Of a stretch of DNA of 64,000 nucleotides, positions 22,917 through 38,314 are shown piece after piece. Each line of letters begins with the position of its first letter. Positions within the stretch are counted from its first letter, which is position 1. The notes under the pieces were generated by a model. The model had not been told where the DNA came from, made no database searches, and saw only the letters and a program-made list of their open reading frames with translations. Position numbers and translations under genes: made by a program. Source of the stretch: Anoplolepis gracilipes (lineage: Eukaryota > Arthropoda > Insecta > Hymenoptera > Formicidae); NCBI RefSeq assembly GCF_047496725.1, contig NC_132972.1:7831501-7895500 (forward strand), read 5' to 3'.

Positions 22917-25140
22917 GTGTCTATACATATGTTTCGCGCGACACGTACACAACCCCCGTATTTACCCGCATGTACGAAACGGTACCTGCGTAACGTTTCC
23001 GATCTGCATCCTTCTCCTTTTTCCCTTCTCTTGCTGCATTTCGTTTGTATTCGATGAGTGTCGATAGAATGTCGAATCCTTTTTACGAGCTCAACGATCC
23101 TACGCGCTTTTTTGCCACCTTTATCGTTATTCCGTTCACAGACGAGCGAACTTTCATCATCCTTAATTATTGATGGGCCGAGTGACTCTCGCGACACTTT
23201 CAATTTTTTTTGATATTTTCAATTTATCTTGATATCACAAGTTTTATATTTAATTTTAAAATTATTTACTCGATAAATTTATTATGATGAGAGAGCGTGT
23301 CGTGGCTGCTAACCAATGTAATATATCGCCAATTATTTTTTTACTAATATGTATCGACGTAATTTTCTTTTCTATACAAAAGTTCTGAAAGAGAACTTTT
23401 TATTTGTCCTAGTTTATTCCGTCCTATTCTCTCGAGAAATGTGCAATAGTCGTTTAATCTACAAACTTGTCAATAAGCGACATTTAAAGCAAACGCTTCG
23501 GACACCCGAGCCTGTCGCGTCTTCTCCCTAATCGCCGTCGTTGACGAGAGTCTCTCCCCGAGGGGAGTCGCGTGTTCCGGGCGTGTCACAGCGCATCGCG
23601 ATATTGCGCTTAGGATGATGGAGGAGGCGCGTGCACGCATCTCTCCTCGCCGACGGCGACGGCGGGGCCGGGGTATCCCGGCATTCCTGAGATAGTTGCG
23701 TCTTGCTCTGCCGCGCTGATCTTATCCGTGGCGATAAATAGCGCAAGCTCGAGCTCGCCGAGCACGTCATGACGATTACTGCGACCTCTCCGCGATCTTA
23801 CATCCCCACGAACTCGCGGAGAATTTAGCCCTTCTGAGTTTGGCTGGAAGTTACCAATTTATATAGGTACATACACCGACAGAGAAATACAGTCAATATG
23901 TTTTACATTTCTACATTTAGGTTCGTTAATCCTCGGAACACAGCCGAATCGACGCGACGTTGATAAACATTTTGGAATCGTTTTGTATTAATATTTGATT
24001 TTTTTCAAAGGTCAGTTGTTATGATTAATTCAATTCCCACGCATGTTTTGTGTATTTAAACAGAGATTTATTAATATTAAAATGATTAATTTTTAAATTT
24101 AAAATTTAATATATGCGAGAGGGTTGCTTCGCGCTCTGTACACAAATCTACGTCGCGAAAAATCTACGACGATCCAAATTTGCATTTTTTAAAAAAGATT
24201 GGGCCGTACAACAGCCAGCGGTGCAAATTAATTTTTGCACGCTTATAGCAACGGGCGGTACGACACGTTGGCGTTGATTTATACACGTCCCGCGATGGCA
24301 AGACGAATGGCGCGAAGAAATTAAAAAGATGCACACTTACACGCGACCCGCGATTTATTCTCCGCCGGCGTATTAATTAAATTAATTAGCGGAATCTCGC
24401 AGCGGGTCTCCCGCGTGCGCGCTGCTACCTGCGTTTATTTTCGTGAAATTTTGCCGTGTGATTGCGCGCGTGTGGCCGGCCAGGTGGAGTCAGGTCGGGG
24501 GATCGTAATCGAAGAGGCGACGACGATAATGGACGTCGAATCGGAAGAATCCGGCGGCGGGTCTCGCGTGACGACGCGGGCGGCCTTCATTAATTCGGGT
24601 CGCGTTAATTATAATCAGCGCTTCCGCGCGAGCGGGCCCTCACACACAACCTGCCTGATTTATGAAGACAAAATGTCGGAACTGATTTGCAAAATGGTCG
24701 ATCCGTATCGCCTGGCCGATGGGGACGGGCGATGGCCGTCCGTTACGTCGCCATCGCCGTCGGTAAATAACGATGTTATATCTCGCTGATATTCCGCCCT
24801 GCGTGATTGTATGATCAACTGATTCTCACGAAGCCGCCCGATGATCACGCGACTTCTTTCACGAAACTTTTCGCCATCGCCTGCCGTCGATAAATCGCCG
24901 ACTCCATCGCGCTAGTCGCTGATTTTACTAGATGGAACAAACTAAACTAATTTGCGTTGACTAGATTTATTTAAATGTATTTATACATAATGTACAGAAC
25001 ACAAATATGTATTTAATACATTGACATTCGATTAATCATGTAATTGCGCCGCGTCGCAAACTCGTATATATTTTAGACCGATTCACAGAGTAGATATAAT
25101 TTATCGAACTCTCTAATATCATTCTTTTAAACTTTTAATA
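21392..25140. other. unique and AT-rich noncoding stretch
   Basis: GC-richer blocks at 21600-22080, 22500-23160, 23500-23860 and 24120-24900 alternate with AT-rich DNA. A19 is at 22415-22433. Homeodomain-like TAATTA cores are dense at 24370-24395 and 24585-24615, but such cores are common. A stop-free run at 24415-24789 starts at GTG, has no recognised domain and is not called. Confidence 0.5.
22880..22915 (+). repeat. (TG)n microsatellite
   Basis: About 36 bases of alternating TG, a potential Z-DNA former. Confidence 0.96.
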
Positions 25141-25615
25141 ATCATTTTCAAATTTACATGACTTTAAATATCAAATGTCGGGAAATAAAATTATATAATT
25201 CCATGTATACATATATGTATATGTACTCAATAATAAAGTTACAATATTTTACAACTCCATAATTTATAATTTTTCGTCTATTTAATGCATTATTTGTTAA
25301 TTCTTTTAACTCTATGATATTACAAAGCTATTTTTCATGAATTTTAAAGAAATTACATACATTTATATGTATTTTCGAAGTAGCATTGTTGCACGAGTTC
25401 TTTGAAACTTCTTTGCTTATATTACAACTGTAATAGAACAATCACCCTCAAAATTATGACTTTCAAATATCAAATGTCAAGAAACAAAATTGTATAATTT
25501 TAAAATTACAATATTGTGCATCCATATTATTCATAATTTCTTCTACTTGTTTGTTAATTTTTTTTGCTCCATGATCCAATATCGCAAAGTCTTTATGAAT
25601 TTTAAAGAAATTATT
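25141..25615 (+). repeat. diverged AT-rich tandem duplication (2 units, ~300-bp period)
   Basis: Units at 25141-25354 and 25441-25615 align in order. Shared landmarks are ATCA-TCAAA, TATCAAATGTC, GAAA-AAAATT-TATAATT, TTTGTTAATT and TGAATTTTAAAGAAATTA. Numerous substitutions and indels separate them. Neither copy keeps an open frame. Confidence 0.75.
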
Positions 25616-27090
25616 CAATTGTAACACAGAAAAATCTGTCTGGATATTTATCTTAAAAGTATCGATATTTGCCGTCTGCGCGTATTAATGAACACGCGCG
25701 TGCCGCACCTATCGCCCGTGGCGATGGCATTTTTTTACGAAGGAAGGAAAGAAAAACGGCGTCGGTCGGAGGAAATAGATATTGCTTAACGAGCCTAACT
25801 ACCCCGCCACGGTTATGACTGTGCATACGAAGCTTTAGCGAGGGTGCGGCACCGCCGCCCCTCGTGTCTTTTCTTTCGTTCTTATCCTTCCCTCGCTCAC
25901 TTTTCACTTCTCTCTCCGTCTATCTTTCCTTTGCAACACGTCGACGCGCTCTAGAACTGTAAAATTGGTCAAATCACTCGAAAGGTTCCCTCAATCTGCA
26001 TTTAACTCACCCTCGCGATCGGCACTCCTTTCTTTTCCCTCCAATAACAGAACGGCGGACTCAACCACACCCTCGCTCTATTCCAACTCTTTCTTTTCCT
26101 TTCCCGATTGCACAAAGTGTATCATCGATACCACTGCGTATACTCTTTGCCGTAAATGCTAAATATTTCTTACATTAGATTTGAATTTTGTTTTGCCAAA
26201 AAGATCTCTAGATTCTATCACTATTGAAATCGATAAAAATAATGAATTTTAATGAATTCCGTGTAAAAATAATTTGAAATATTGCCCGTCTTTTCGCAGG
26301 AATAGGAAATTTTCCAACCCCGCGAATAATTAAATAATTAAATAATGCGTTTTAAAATTCGACCAGAAATATTAAAGATCGATTGAAGATTGTCATTCTC
26401 TTTAATCGAAAGGAATATTATTATTATATGTATTATGTTTATTTATTATATTCGCTTGGAGTTATTGAAAGAAAGAGAAAGGTGAGGATGATATGTAAAA
26501 CTCAGAGTCGACACTCTGTACATGTATATGTGTGTCTGCGCATTTTGTTCGTGCCGCGGTCGCTTTTATCTATTCACCGATGGGCACTCGGTGCCGTATA
26601 CACGCCGCTCGCGTGACCGAATACGCGAAGCGTGCGCTCGCGGATTACTAAATTAATACGAAAATCAGAGCGCGATTGATCGTCGCGCGTTACGCTTACA
26701 ACGACGACAACGACGACAACGACGACGACGACGATGATGATCGCGCGGCTATCGCGCGATCGGGGCGAGCCCGACCCTCGTTCGCAAGATAACGTCACCG
26801 CTCGTCGACACGTTCTCGTAAACGCGGACACGCAAGGCAACGCACGTGCGGCAACGAAAAAGCTGTCATGCCGAAAAAGTGGGACGACGAATCGAAAATA
26901 TCCTCCCTCGAAATATTTCTCATCCCCTCGTAAAAATCCTGGGACTCCCACGAAAGGACTCCTCACACATGTTCGTGTCCGTAAAAAATTTACGATCGAT
27001 GTCACCAAGTTTCTTCGACCAGATAACGGCTATTAAATGTGTAATGGCGTCTTAAATGTAGTTTCTTTTATTCTGTCGTCGAGCTCTCCG

Positions 27091-27160
27091 ACGAATGTTA
27101 AACCAATTCCGTTTTTAACGAGTCATTACGAATTTATCGGTTCGTCAATTTAACATTCGT
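27091..27160. repeat. 12-bp perfect inverted repeat with 46-base loop
   Basis: ACGAATGTTAAA (27091-27102) and TTTAACATTCGT (27149-27160) are perfect reverse complements. Confidence 0.7.
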
Positions 27161-28289
27161 TGACTATAATTCGGGGAAGCTTGATGGAATCCGCTTTTTA
27201 TTCATCCAATAAATTTCTTCGTGTATAGCACAGGGGTTACGTTAAATAAATTAAAGTAAGGTGACTAGAAATAATTAATGAAAGACCGTTATATACATAT
27301 ATAAACACAAGTATGATATATTACCAGAGCTTACGAGTTGCACGTAATGAAACAAATAATTCGACGTAATGAAGTCGATCGAATCGAGAGAGAAAGAGAA
27401 GAGAACCTGAAAATGAGAAAAGAGAGATTTATGAGGGGCCGCTTGATTCTCCGGGCGGGGGCTCAGTTTCTCGCGGTTGTGACGCGCGATTCCTCCGACG
27501 TCCGGCGATAACGGCGGAATATTAGACGCCATATTTATAAATTCCGGACGGTTCGCCGGCGGGGGGCTTACTTTCTTGACTGCCAGCGGCCTTTAACTTT
27601 AACGCTGATATATATTCCGGCAGCTCGAGAGAAAGAGAGAAAGAGCGAAAGAGAGGACGGGGGTGGCGGCGCGTAACTCGTTGGAGCATGAGACGTAGGG
27701 GGGTGGTATGCCGTGGGATGGAGGGGGGAGGGGAGAGGTGGCGAGGGCGAGTTATAAATTATAAGGCATTAGAGGGGCCGGCGGCGCAGACTCGACTACT
27801 GGATGTGCTTGCTCGTCGGATGTGTAAGGGGATGATTATGCCTAATGGTGAGATATTACCCGCGAGCCTCGGCATTACCTTGGACACGGGCGCGGCCGTG
27901 TTCTAATCTTTTCGACAGGGTTTCCTACTTTTCCGCGCGGCCGCGACCGGCGAGGAAAAATCATTTTTCCGCCCGACGTTCGTCCGCGCCGCGTTGTTTC
28001 CAAGTCTTGCTTACAAGTAGCTTTCCCCCCCCCCCCGGGGATGAAGCGGGGGAGGCGGGATGGTCGCGCGAAAAACACGCGAGGCCCTAATAGCGCCAGA
28101 CACGTACGGGGGCGACTTGGTCGTGTACCTGGAAATCTCATCATCATCATCCCACCCCCTCCCCCCCTCCCCTCCCACCTCTCTCCTCGTCTCCTGCTGC
28201 CCCGCACATTTTCCGCATTTCGGCTTCGCGGCTGCTAACGTGTCGTGAAAAATTTAAACCCGCAAATGAGCCTGTACAGCTCGGGTGTA

Positions 28290-28311
28290 TTTTTTTTTTT
28301 TTTTTTTTTTT
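28290..28311 (+). repeat. poly-T tract
   Basis: 22 consecutive T followed by CTTCTTCC. Confidence 0.95.
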
Positions 28312-29188
28312 CTTCTTCCTTGAGCGCGCGGTGTAACGGTATAAATTTGTTTACGCTGTGACTCTCGCGTAAATTGAGCATGTGAGGAATTTGCGCGTGT
28401 GTATGTGTGCGTTGATACGAGGAAATGCAACGCGTTGCACTCTTGGTTTCTTTCCGCTAAATCAGCAATGTTCGTGAACTTGATGATTGAATGTATTACG
28501 GTATTGAAATTGTAATTCGCCCGGATAAATTGGGACATTTCTTAAGGTTTAAATTATCGTATTTAACATTTATTTATTGTTTCTTAAAAATGCGACGATA
28601 TGTTAAAGCACAGCTGAATCATAATATAATCTCTAATTTAAAAAAAAAAAAAAATGATCGTTGTTATATACAAAATAATTTGTCGGCAATTGAAATGCGA
28701 TTTTAAAGAGAACGCGAAATAAAAGTTGTAAAGCCTAAAGGCTTAGCCGAAATCGCAGAACCAAGTTGCTCGGTTTTCGGCACAAGTAGGTACAGTCGAG
28801 TGCTTTCAGCGAGAGCTCGACATCGGGATTTTCGACGTCGGCGACGCGTTTTACTGCACACAACACGCACACGACGCACGCACGCACAGGAGAGAAAGAA
28901 TCCGTAGTGTAAATAAAGACCCGTTCGCTGGCGATGTTTGCCGAATGCATTAAGGCGGTGAGAGCGCTGCCCGCGTCCGTCGCCATGTATCGCGTACACG
29001 AAACGATGGGGAAAAGCATGAGGCGACGTGGGAGGGGGGGAGGAGGGGGTTAGGATAAAGAATACAGAGGGACGGAGAGAAAAAGAGGACGACGGGGAGA
29101 GAGAGGGCCGGAGGATCGGCGACGATGCGGCTTAAGGCCTACGTACCGCTTCGGCGGCTTAACGTTTCGAGGGGGCGAAGGGGTTGAC

Positions 29189-29189
<1 letters not shown>

Positions 29190-29220
<31 letters not shown>
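29190..29220 (+). repeat. (AC)n microsatellite
   Basis: 31 bases of alternating AC. Confidence 0.96.
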
Positions 29221-29224
<4 letters not shown>

Positions 29225-30095
29225 TGTACACATATACGTTCACAGGCACGACGAGTATCATATACGCCCGTTGACGATACACGAACGTTTACCGGAAGAA
29301 GCGAGCCTTAACCGCGCCGGGTATCGCGCGCGATATATCCTCCCTTTGTCTATGTCTTACGGCTCACATATAATTCCGCGTTTGTTTGCGGAAAAGATCG
29401 CCGCGGCGAGCGTACGGATTTTTAATATGTCGTCGCGCTGGCATGGTCGGGTAAACAGGGAGGATACGTCACTGCCGTCGGAGACGTCGGGCGACCGGGT
29501 CGGATCAGCTCTTGTACTCTTTTTTTTTTTTTTTTTTTTTTTCCCTTTCTTTTTTTTCGCTCTCTCGCCTCCTCCCTTTTCAAGGGAGGAAGGACTCGTT
29601 ACCAATCTCCCATCATGGATCACGTGCAGAGCCGGCATAATTAAAAATTGCTCTATTTTAAAACGCTGATCGCCCTCCCATTTCCTCCCACTGTTTCGCC
29701 TCATCATCGTCCTTCTCTCATCATCTCGCTGTCTTTCTGCCACTCTGCACGAGGTAATATAACCACACGGGGTGGTGTACATACGTGGGGCACCGCGCGC
29801 GAATTATTGCGCCGTCATACGCGATGACGCGACGATATTTTCGACCTGGTTTCTCTACGGCTTTCGTCTGGAAATCGTCTCTCTGCGGCTCTGAAAGATC
29901 CGTCGGAATGAAAGTTTGACGGCCTCTTACGCTTAAACCGCGCGCTATTAGAACACGCGATACAAAAACATTAAAACTATCTGGCAGTTTTTTTCCGACA
30001 AGCACGAATAATCATTTAGCAGATTTTTTTATTACTTTTGATAATTCGTTGAAAAGTGCAAGATATTTCTCCATACTTTCTTCTCTTTTGCCTTC
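29221..30095. other. unique noncoding stretch
   Basis: GC-richer unique DNA with T23 at 29520-29542. Overlapping open frames on both strands at 29184-29782 are not convincing genes. Confidence 0.5.
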
Positions 30096-30100
30096 TAAAA

Positions 30101-30128
30101 CAGGGAATATATATTGGAAAATCATAGG

Positions 30129-30159
<31 letters not shown>

Positions 30160-30597
30160 CTCAATGGAAAATTCTAGAATTCTCATTGGAATTTTATTAG
30201 GATTCGGAGAATTTAAAAAAAAATTCTCTTTTTCATAATTTTGCTTCTATACTATAAATTATAAATATACATGTATCTCTCTATCTCTATTTATATATTT
30301 AATGTCTTAACAAAATATTGAATATGCAATACGTATTCTTTATTTTAATTTTTAGTTATACAAAAATGAAATATTATAAAAGTTAAAAATTTTTATGTAA
30401 ATGAAAGCTATTTAGTTTTCTGTAGTTTTCCTTTGTATGAGAGAAAAGCATTAGAAAACACATACAACAAAAAAATTTATTTTAGAAAATTACAATAAAA
30501 AGATCTTTTCTTTTTACCCGAAATTTTCAACAAAAATTAAAAGGAAGATCAGGGAATTTTTAGAGAATTGTTTTACAAGATTTGAATAGACACTCTA
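30101..30597 (+). mobile_element. family B copy B1
   Basis: The left end CAGGGAATAT and right end AGACACTCTA fit the family B inverted termini (CAGRGTGTCT/AGACACYCTG). TAAAA flanks both ends (30096-30100 and 30598-30602), a candidate 5-bp target-site duplication. Internal landmarks shared with the other copies, in order, are TAATTTTGCT, TCTGTTTATATATT-like, AACAAAATATTGAATATG, TTTTTAGT, ATTTATTTTAGAAAATTAC, AAGATCAGGGAATTTT and TTTTACAAGATTTGA. A (TA)15 array at 30130-30159 has grown inside this copy. There is no open frame. Confidence 0.8.
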
Positions 30598-30656
30598 TAA
30601 AATTGCTGAATTAATTGTGACAAAAATGTTTTTAATTTGTAACATGCTAGATATCT

Positions 30657-30972
30657 GTGTGTCAAACTGGTGTCTTTGTAAAAAACTGATTGAGTTTTGG
30701 CTTTATTTTTGATAGTTTTAGAATTCTTGATAAATTAAAGAATTCTGACCATTAAACAAAAAAATCGACTCGGGATAAACCAAGTGTGAGACACTTAGTT
30801 CACGATGTGTTTCACTTTGTCCGCCGACGATTTTTTAAGATTTAAAGATTTCTTACCAGATTTTAAACGCTTGACACTTCAATAGTTTTATAAAAATTTG
30901 ATGTGTAAAAATTATTAGAATATTAATTAAACAAATTAGATCGTCTAAAATGCCGTACAAGTATCGAGACGT
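30657..30972 (+). mobile_element. family C copy C2 (left half only)
   Basis: About 315 bases match the left half of C1 (32975-33290) in the same orientation. Shared landmarks are GTGTGT-AA-CTG, TTGATAAATTAAA, CCAGATTTTAAACGCTTGA, AATTATTAGAATAT-ATTAAACAAATT and AAGTATCGAG. No matching right half follows, so this is a truncated or internally deleted copy. Confidence 0.65.
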
Positions 30973-32506
30973 TCGTATTTCTAGTTGTCTATGATGAATT
31001 AATTGTGTATATATGTATACGTACTATAAAGATGATAAATTATATATTTGTTCCATTGCTTCTTAACGATTACGTATTTATTCGTACATCAAAATATTTG
31101 AATAATTGCAATATTCCTTCGTAACATAATACTCGTATATAAGATATATTATTGAATAAGAATATCGCACGTGATTTTTTGTATATATGTGTTAGTATAT
31201 TTATTATATTCCACGATTACAAATATTATATATTGTAACTTTTACTATAATATTTTCTCTGTATAGAAAGAAAAAATTATTATTTTATTTTTATTTTGCT
31301 GGCAAAGAAGTGATATGGAGTGCAAAGCGTATTACGGGGAAAAAACATCGAGGACGATTTTCGGAATTGGTCGATGGACGGTAAACGCAACACAATCGCG
31401 TACGCGCAGTAATACCATTTCACATGCTACTGAGGTTGGTTTCTACCATTGTTGCTATCACGTCCAACAGTCTACCTCAGTTTATCGAAATAGATAGCTA
31501 TCGAGTGCACATTCCGCGAAATATTTTCCGCTCGTCTATAATAAATCAATTGCACAAATATAGTCGAATTAAAAAATGTGATACAAAGAGTTATAATATT
31601 TGTGGTGCGATGAGCGTATCATTATATTATGTAATTGAATATAAAATGACAAGAAACTTTGGCAATTGAATTGAGCGACTCGCACGTGAGTGTCAGCAGA
31701 TTTGTTACGCGCTTTTCGTATATTACTTATTTTATTTATTTTTATTTCGCTTGCGTATGCACGAGAGAGTAAATTTTTTTTTTATTACTAAAATAAAAAT
31801 CGGACATCCGTTTCGATTACGATAGTAGTTATGGAAATGTTGAATTTAAGGGATCAATCAATAGTCGAACGATGAGTATGAACGCGCGCGAGTTAGACGT
31901 TTCGTGCTGAATTTGACAAAAGGACGATTGGTGTTCCTGAAAAATAAAATGACGATTGATTATCAGACGTAACATATCACGTCGAGAGATAGCGATCGAG
32001 ATTCAATCGCGACGATTTTATTCCCGGAATCGACTCAACGCGAATTGACACACGCAATGTAAACGTACTCTCTTCGAAAGACACGCGTTTTATTGGACAA
32101 ACAAATGAATTTTTACATTTGTTGTTAAGTGGCAAATTATAGGAATAAGAAACATCCGATCAAAAGTATATCACAGATGCGTGTGTTTTTAAGTGTCGCG
32201 ACGAATTATAAATAATATAATAAACGTCTTGAGTAGGGGAGTATAATTGTGAGTGCTATAAATATATATGTATCGGTAATTAGTCGAAAATATATATGCA
32301 TTACATATCGCGCGTAAAGTGAATGTTAGTATAAGTATCGCAAGTTTTGATTAATGGCATTTATTTTTTCATAATGATATCTAAATAAATAAATGTTCAT
32401 TGATAGTATCGAAAAAAGTACAGTGCGATGGTTGAATTGTAAGTATCGCGATTTTCATAAGTGATGATAATTGATTACCCAATTGACTGATTCAGTTACA
32501 TGTGTG
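30973..32506. other. AT-rich unique stretch
   Basis: No member of the repeat families is seen. A stop-free run at 31315-31497 lacks a recognisable domain. TATA-like ATAAATATATA sequences occur at 32260-32290, but no convincing core promoter stands out. Confidence 0.45.
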
Positions 32507-32594
32507 ATGGATCATCGATCATCGATAATCAAAGGACTTTTGGATAGAAAGATGAATGGGTTAGAGATGAGAAAAAACGGCAGGAATATGACTG
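32507..32594 (+). CDS. weak candidate first coding exon with consensus 5' splice site
   Basis: An ATG at 32507 (context GTGATGG, with G at -3 and +4) opens 29 codons plus one base, ending ACTG|GTGAGT. GTGAGT is a full match to the 5' splice-site consensus. An in-frame TAA lies upstream at 32468-32470, so the frame cannot extend left, and a TCAGTTA initiator-like sequence sits 15 bases before the ATG. The predicted peptide is basic and hydrophilic, beginning MDHRSSIIKGLLDRKM, and I do not recognise it. The plus orientation agrees with the recursive-splice candidate at 8991. A short frame meeting a GTGAGT by chance is quite possible. Confidence 0.15.
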
Positions 32595-32974
32595 GTGAGT
32601 CTATAATTAATTAGATATATCATATTTAATCCCTATATGACGAGTTAGATTAAATATCAATCGAACGAATTACGATTGAGTAATAGTAAATATCGTTATT
32701 TTATGAATACATGATTGAAAGATATTTATTAATAATATAGTACAAATTATTTTTAAAATATACAATAAAAATTAAATGTATTTTTTCTATATATTTTTCG
32801 ACAATTTGTATATATTGCGTTATTTACATAGTAAGCTTATAAATAACTATACCGACGTATTAAATGTTATATCGTAAAAAAATGTACAGAATTTATTTTT
32901 ATTTTTGTTTTATGAAACGCAGATTAAAAAATAGAAAATTGAATTACTATATATCAAATACTAGTATAAATGGG
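32595..32974. other. AT-rich unique stretch
   Basis: Nothing recognised. Confidence 0.4.
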
Positions 32975-33711
32975 GTGTGTAAAGCTGGGGGCCTTATTTT
33001 TCGTGAAAACTCATTAATTGTTGAGAGTTTTACCTTTATTTTTAATAATTCTAGAAGTCTTGATAAATTAAACAAATAGTTTTGACTAAACTAAACTAAA
33101 AAAATGGCTTGAAGGACAAACAAACAAGTTCACGCTGCATCTCATCTTGTTGTTTTTCTTGCCAGATTTTAAACGCTTGAAGATTTTATAACAGTTTTAC
33201 AAAAAGTTCTATGCGTAAAATTATTAGAATATTTATTAAACAAATTGGATTGGTCAAGACATCAAATGTATAAGTATCGAGGTGACACGCTGGTCGATAG
33301 GACTTCAATAGTCCCATCGACTTATGAGATTTCGTGTTAATCAATTTTAATTTCTAATGAGGGTTTTATGCGTATCAATTATTAGAATATTTATTAAATA
33401 AAATAAATCGTCCGAGACACTGGATGCATAACACAAAATCTCATTTAATAATACGATTTAATTTGTTTAACAAATATTCTAATAATTTTTACGCATAAAA
33501 TTCTCGCTAGAAGTTAAAAATGACTGGAATAACATTAAAATCTCATTTAAAAACGATAAAACTACCGAAATATGACTGCCATTTAATTTGGCAATTTAAT
33601 TTGTTTAATTAATATTCTAATCATTTCTATTTTTAATAGAATTTTTCGTTGAACTATTGTACTCTCAACATTTAATGAGTTTCCACGAAGTGAGACATTA
33701 GCTTTACACAC
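32975..33711. mobile_element. element C1: palindromic long-TIR element, 737 bp
   Basis: The left end GTGTGTAAAGCT is the exact reverse complement of the right end AGCTTTACACAC. The arms continue to match for about 60 bases (left AAAACTCATTAATTGTTGAGAGT against right ACTCTCAACATTTAATGAGTTT). Further in, the block around ATTATTAGAATATTTATTAAA occurs twice forward (about 33215 and 33380) and at least once inverted (about 33470), so much of the element can fold back. A small hairpin sits at 33293-33321. No open frame and no clear target-site duplication. Confidence 0.75.
33293..33321. repeat. central hairpin of C1
   Basis: GTCGATAGGACT and AGTCCCATCGAC pair over 12 positions with one mismatch around the loop TCAAT. 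Confidence 0.8.
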
Positions 33712-35171
33712 TAGATATCTTGACAATCTAGCTACAAACAAAAACACGCTGTTCAAATAAAGCTGGTTATATGCAAATTAAATGAATAATGATTTTGTCA
33801 TCAGTTCACGGGGGTTTCAATCTTTCTTCTTCAATTTGGATCGCGAAACGAAGGGTAATGGGCGGCCAAGGATATGTATTCGCAAATATAGACTCGCTTA
33901 ATCTACCACGAGTAAAATGTTTGAAATTGAGTTTCGATTATCTCCTCTCACTTGACTGTCTTTCGACCGTCTCCGTTGCCGGGTTATGTGGACTTTGGTC
34001 AGGAATTAGTTAAGAAGTCTCTTTGAATCGGCCGGATATACTTCGACAATACTATTCAAGAGGAGTGAATGGATAAATAAATAAAATTAGTAATTTCAGC
34101 TATTTTATGTAAATGTAATTATTGATGATAGTATTATTTAGTATTATATTCAATTATATACAGGAACATAAAAATATGACGCAATACAGTGTAGCTTAAG
34201 ATGGGGTTATTTCTCCCTTGCATCAGCTATTTTTACAAACTTATAAACCGCTGACCATAAGAACAATCGGTATTCCATGGCTTTGATGATAAACGTAGAA
34301 AATAGTATCTAATGTCTTTGTGCTCTGATATAGAATATTTTTCAACTTTCAAACTATTGTACTTGTAGAGTAAAGTCCACTTAAAACTAACTGAAAAAAC
34401 AATTCCCCTTCTTATATATAATTCATCAAAAGACGCTTTAATTTTCAACTTTACTTATATCTGAATATTATTCTTCAACTACTGCGTTTTCAAACCAGAT
34501 ATTAAATTGCGGCGAAAGAGCAACGACCTTATTTTAATTTTTTTTTATTATTATTAATTATGAAACAAGAGCGCTTAAATTTTTTCGTATTTCATATTGT
34601 ATTTCTTTTTTTTTTTTTTTTTTGCTCAGATCATATATTAGTGTTTTTAAAAATTAATTAAAAAATATCTCTAATCGAGGAAAAATAAAATAAAATCGGC
34701 TATCGTCTTTGCAACTGGTTTCCGATTCTTTCCCATGAGTCGAGGACTGTTCTTATTCCGAGGTCATTCTCTCAGTCACGAGCCCCTTCCGTTTAAGTCG
34801 AAGAAGTGGAAATATGGACGCGGAGTGGCGTTTCTTACAAAGCGCCTCTTGCAAGCGGAAAACGCGCTTTATATACGGACGCGTTAATATTTGATGAAAA
34901 CGTCAGAACGCGTTGTACTATAACGCGACTATAGGCAACACCAACCCCATATCGGCGGTAACCTATACTTTAATATAACCACAATCGCAATAAGTACATC
35001 GCCTGGAGAGAGAGAAAAAACTATGTAACTCGGAAGATAAGAGAGCGATCAATCTCGAGATTTTTTTTTTTTCGCTTCCAGATTTAGATTTCTGTGTATT
35101 AGCAGAAAGCTAATGTTCGACCCTAGTTATTCGCATTTCCAGATCTAAAAGTAATAATGAAATTGAATAAT
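33712..35171. other. unique and AT-rich noncoding stretch
   Basis: T18 at 34606-34623. The minus-strand frame at 34233-34448 starts at TTG and is discussed as a rejected chemoreceptor-like reading. GC-richer unique DNA lies at 34690-35000. Confidence 0.45.
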
Positions 35172-35730
35172 CAGAGTGTCTATTCCCTGGAAAAACATGA
35201 AAAATTTAGAATTCTCAGAGATTTCTTTTGCACCTGGAAAAATCAAGGAATTCTCACGGAATTTTATTGAGACTTAGGGAATTTTTTTAAAAATTATCTC
35301 TTTTAATAATTTTGCTCTCATATTAGACAAGCGAGTGTAAACCAAGTGAATTATGCGTTTAAATATATATCTATCTCTGTTTATATTTAATATTTTAACA
35401 AAATATTGAATATACAGTACATATTTTTTATTGTAATTTCTAATGATAAAAAATGAAAATATTATGCAAGTGAAAAATATTTATCTTACAAAAGTTATTC
35501 ATTTTTTTTTAGTACATTTACAATCTAACACTTGAAACATAAGAGACTGTGTTTTTTTGTGAATAACATGTGAATAACATTAAAAAATATATGGCAATAA
35601 AAAATTTATTTCAGGAAAAATTGCATGGAAAAATCTTTAAAATATTCTCTTTATCGGGAATTTAGTAGAAAAATATCTGGAAGATTAGAAATTTTTCAAG
35701 GAATTTTTTAATAAGATTTAGACATTTATT
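35172..35730 (+). mobile_element. family B copy B2
   Basis: Starts CAGAGTGTCTATTCCCTGG. It carries the family landmarks ACCTGGAAAAATCAAGGAAT, GGAATTTTATTGAGACTTAG, AATTTTGCTCTCATAT, AACAAAATATTGAATATACAG and TTTATTTCAGGAAAAATTGC, and ends near AGATTTAGACATTTAT. The right inverted terminus is degraded and no target duplication is clear, although GAATAAT occurs just outside both ends. Confidence 0.85.

Positions 35731-38314
<2,584 letters not shown>

Larger units (their letters stand above)
25616..29189. other. unique noncoding stretch
   Basis: GC-richer unique DNA for most of its length, with ACG/ACA triplets at 26700-26733, purine- and G-rich tracts at 27585-27750, T22 at 28290-28311, and a G-run tract at 29030-29050. 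No gene recognised. Confidence 0.5.

Noticed and set aside
24415..24789. 124-codon plus-strand frame of non-repetitive composition
   Set aside because: Initiates at GTG, no recognised domain, and the DNA looks more like TAATTA-rich noncoding sequence than an exon.
26505..26525. GACACTCTGTA at 26511 as another family D terminus
   Set aside because: Only 11 bases match, with no paired inverted end nearby.
34233..34448. Minus-strand frame with a faint chemoreceptor-like C-terminal feel (EHKDIRYYFLRLSSKPW)
   Set aside because: It starts at TTG, is followed by stops in the expected continuation, and has no transmembrane helices or upstream exon; the similarity is too vague to call an odorant-receptor relic.
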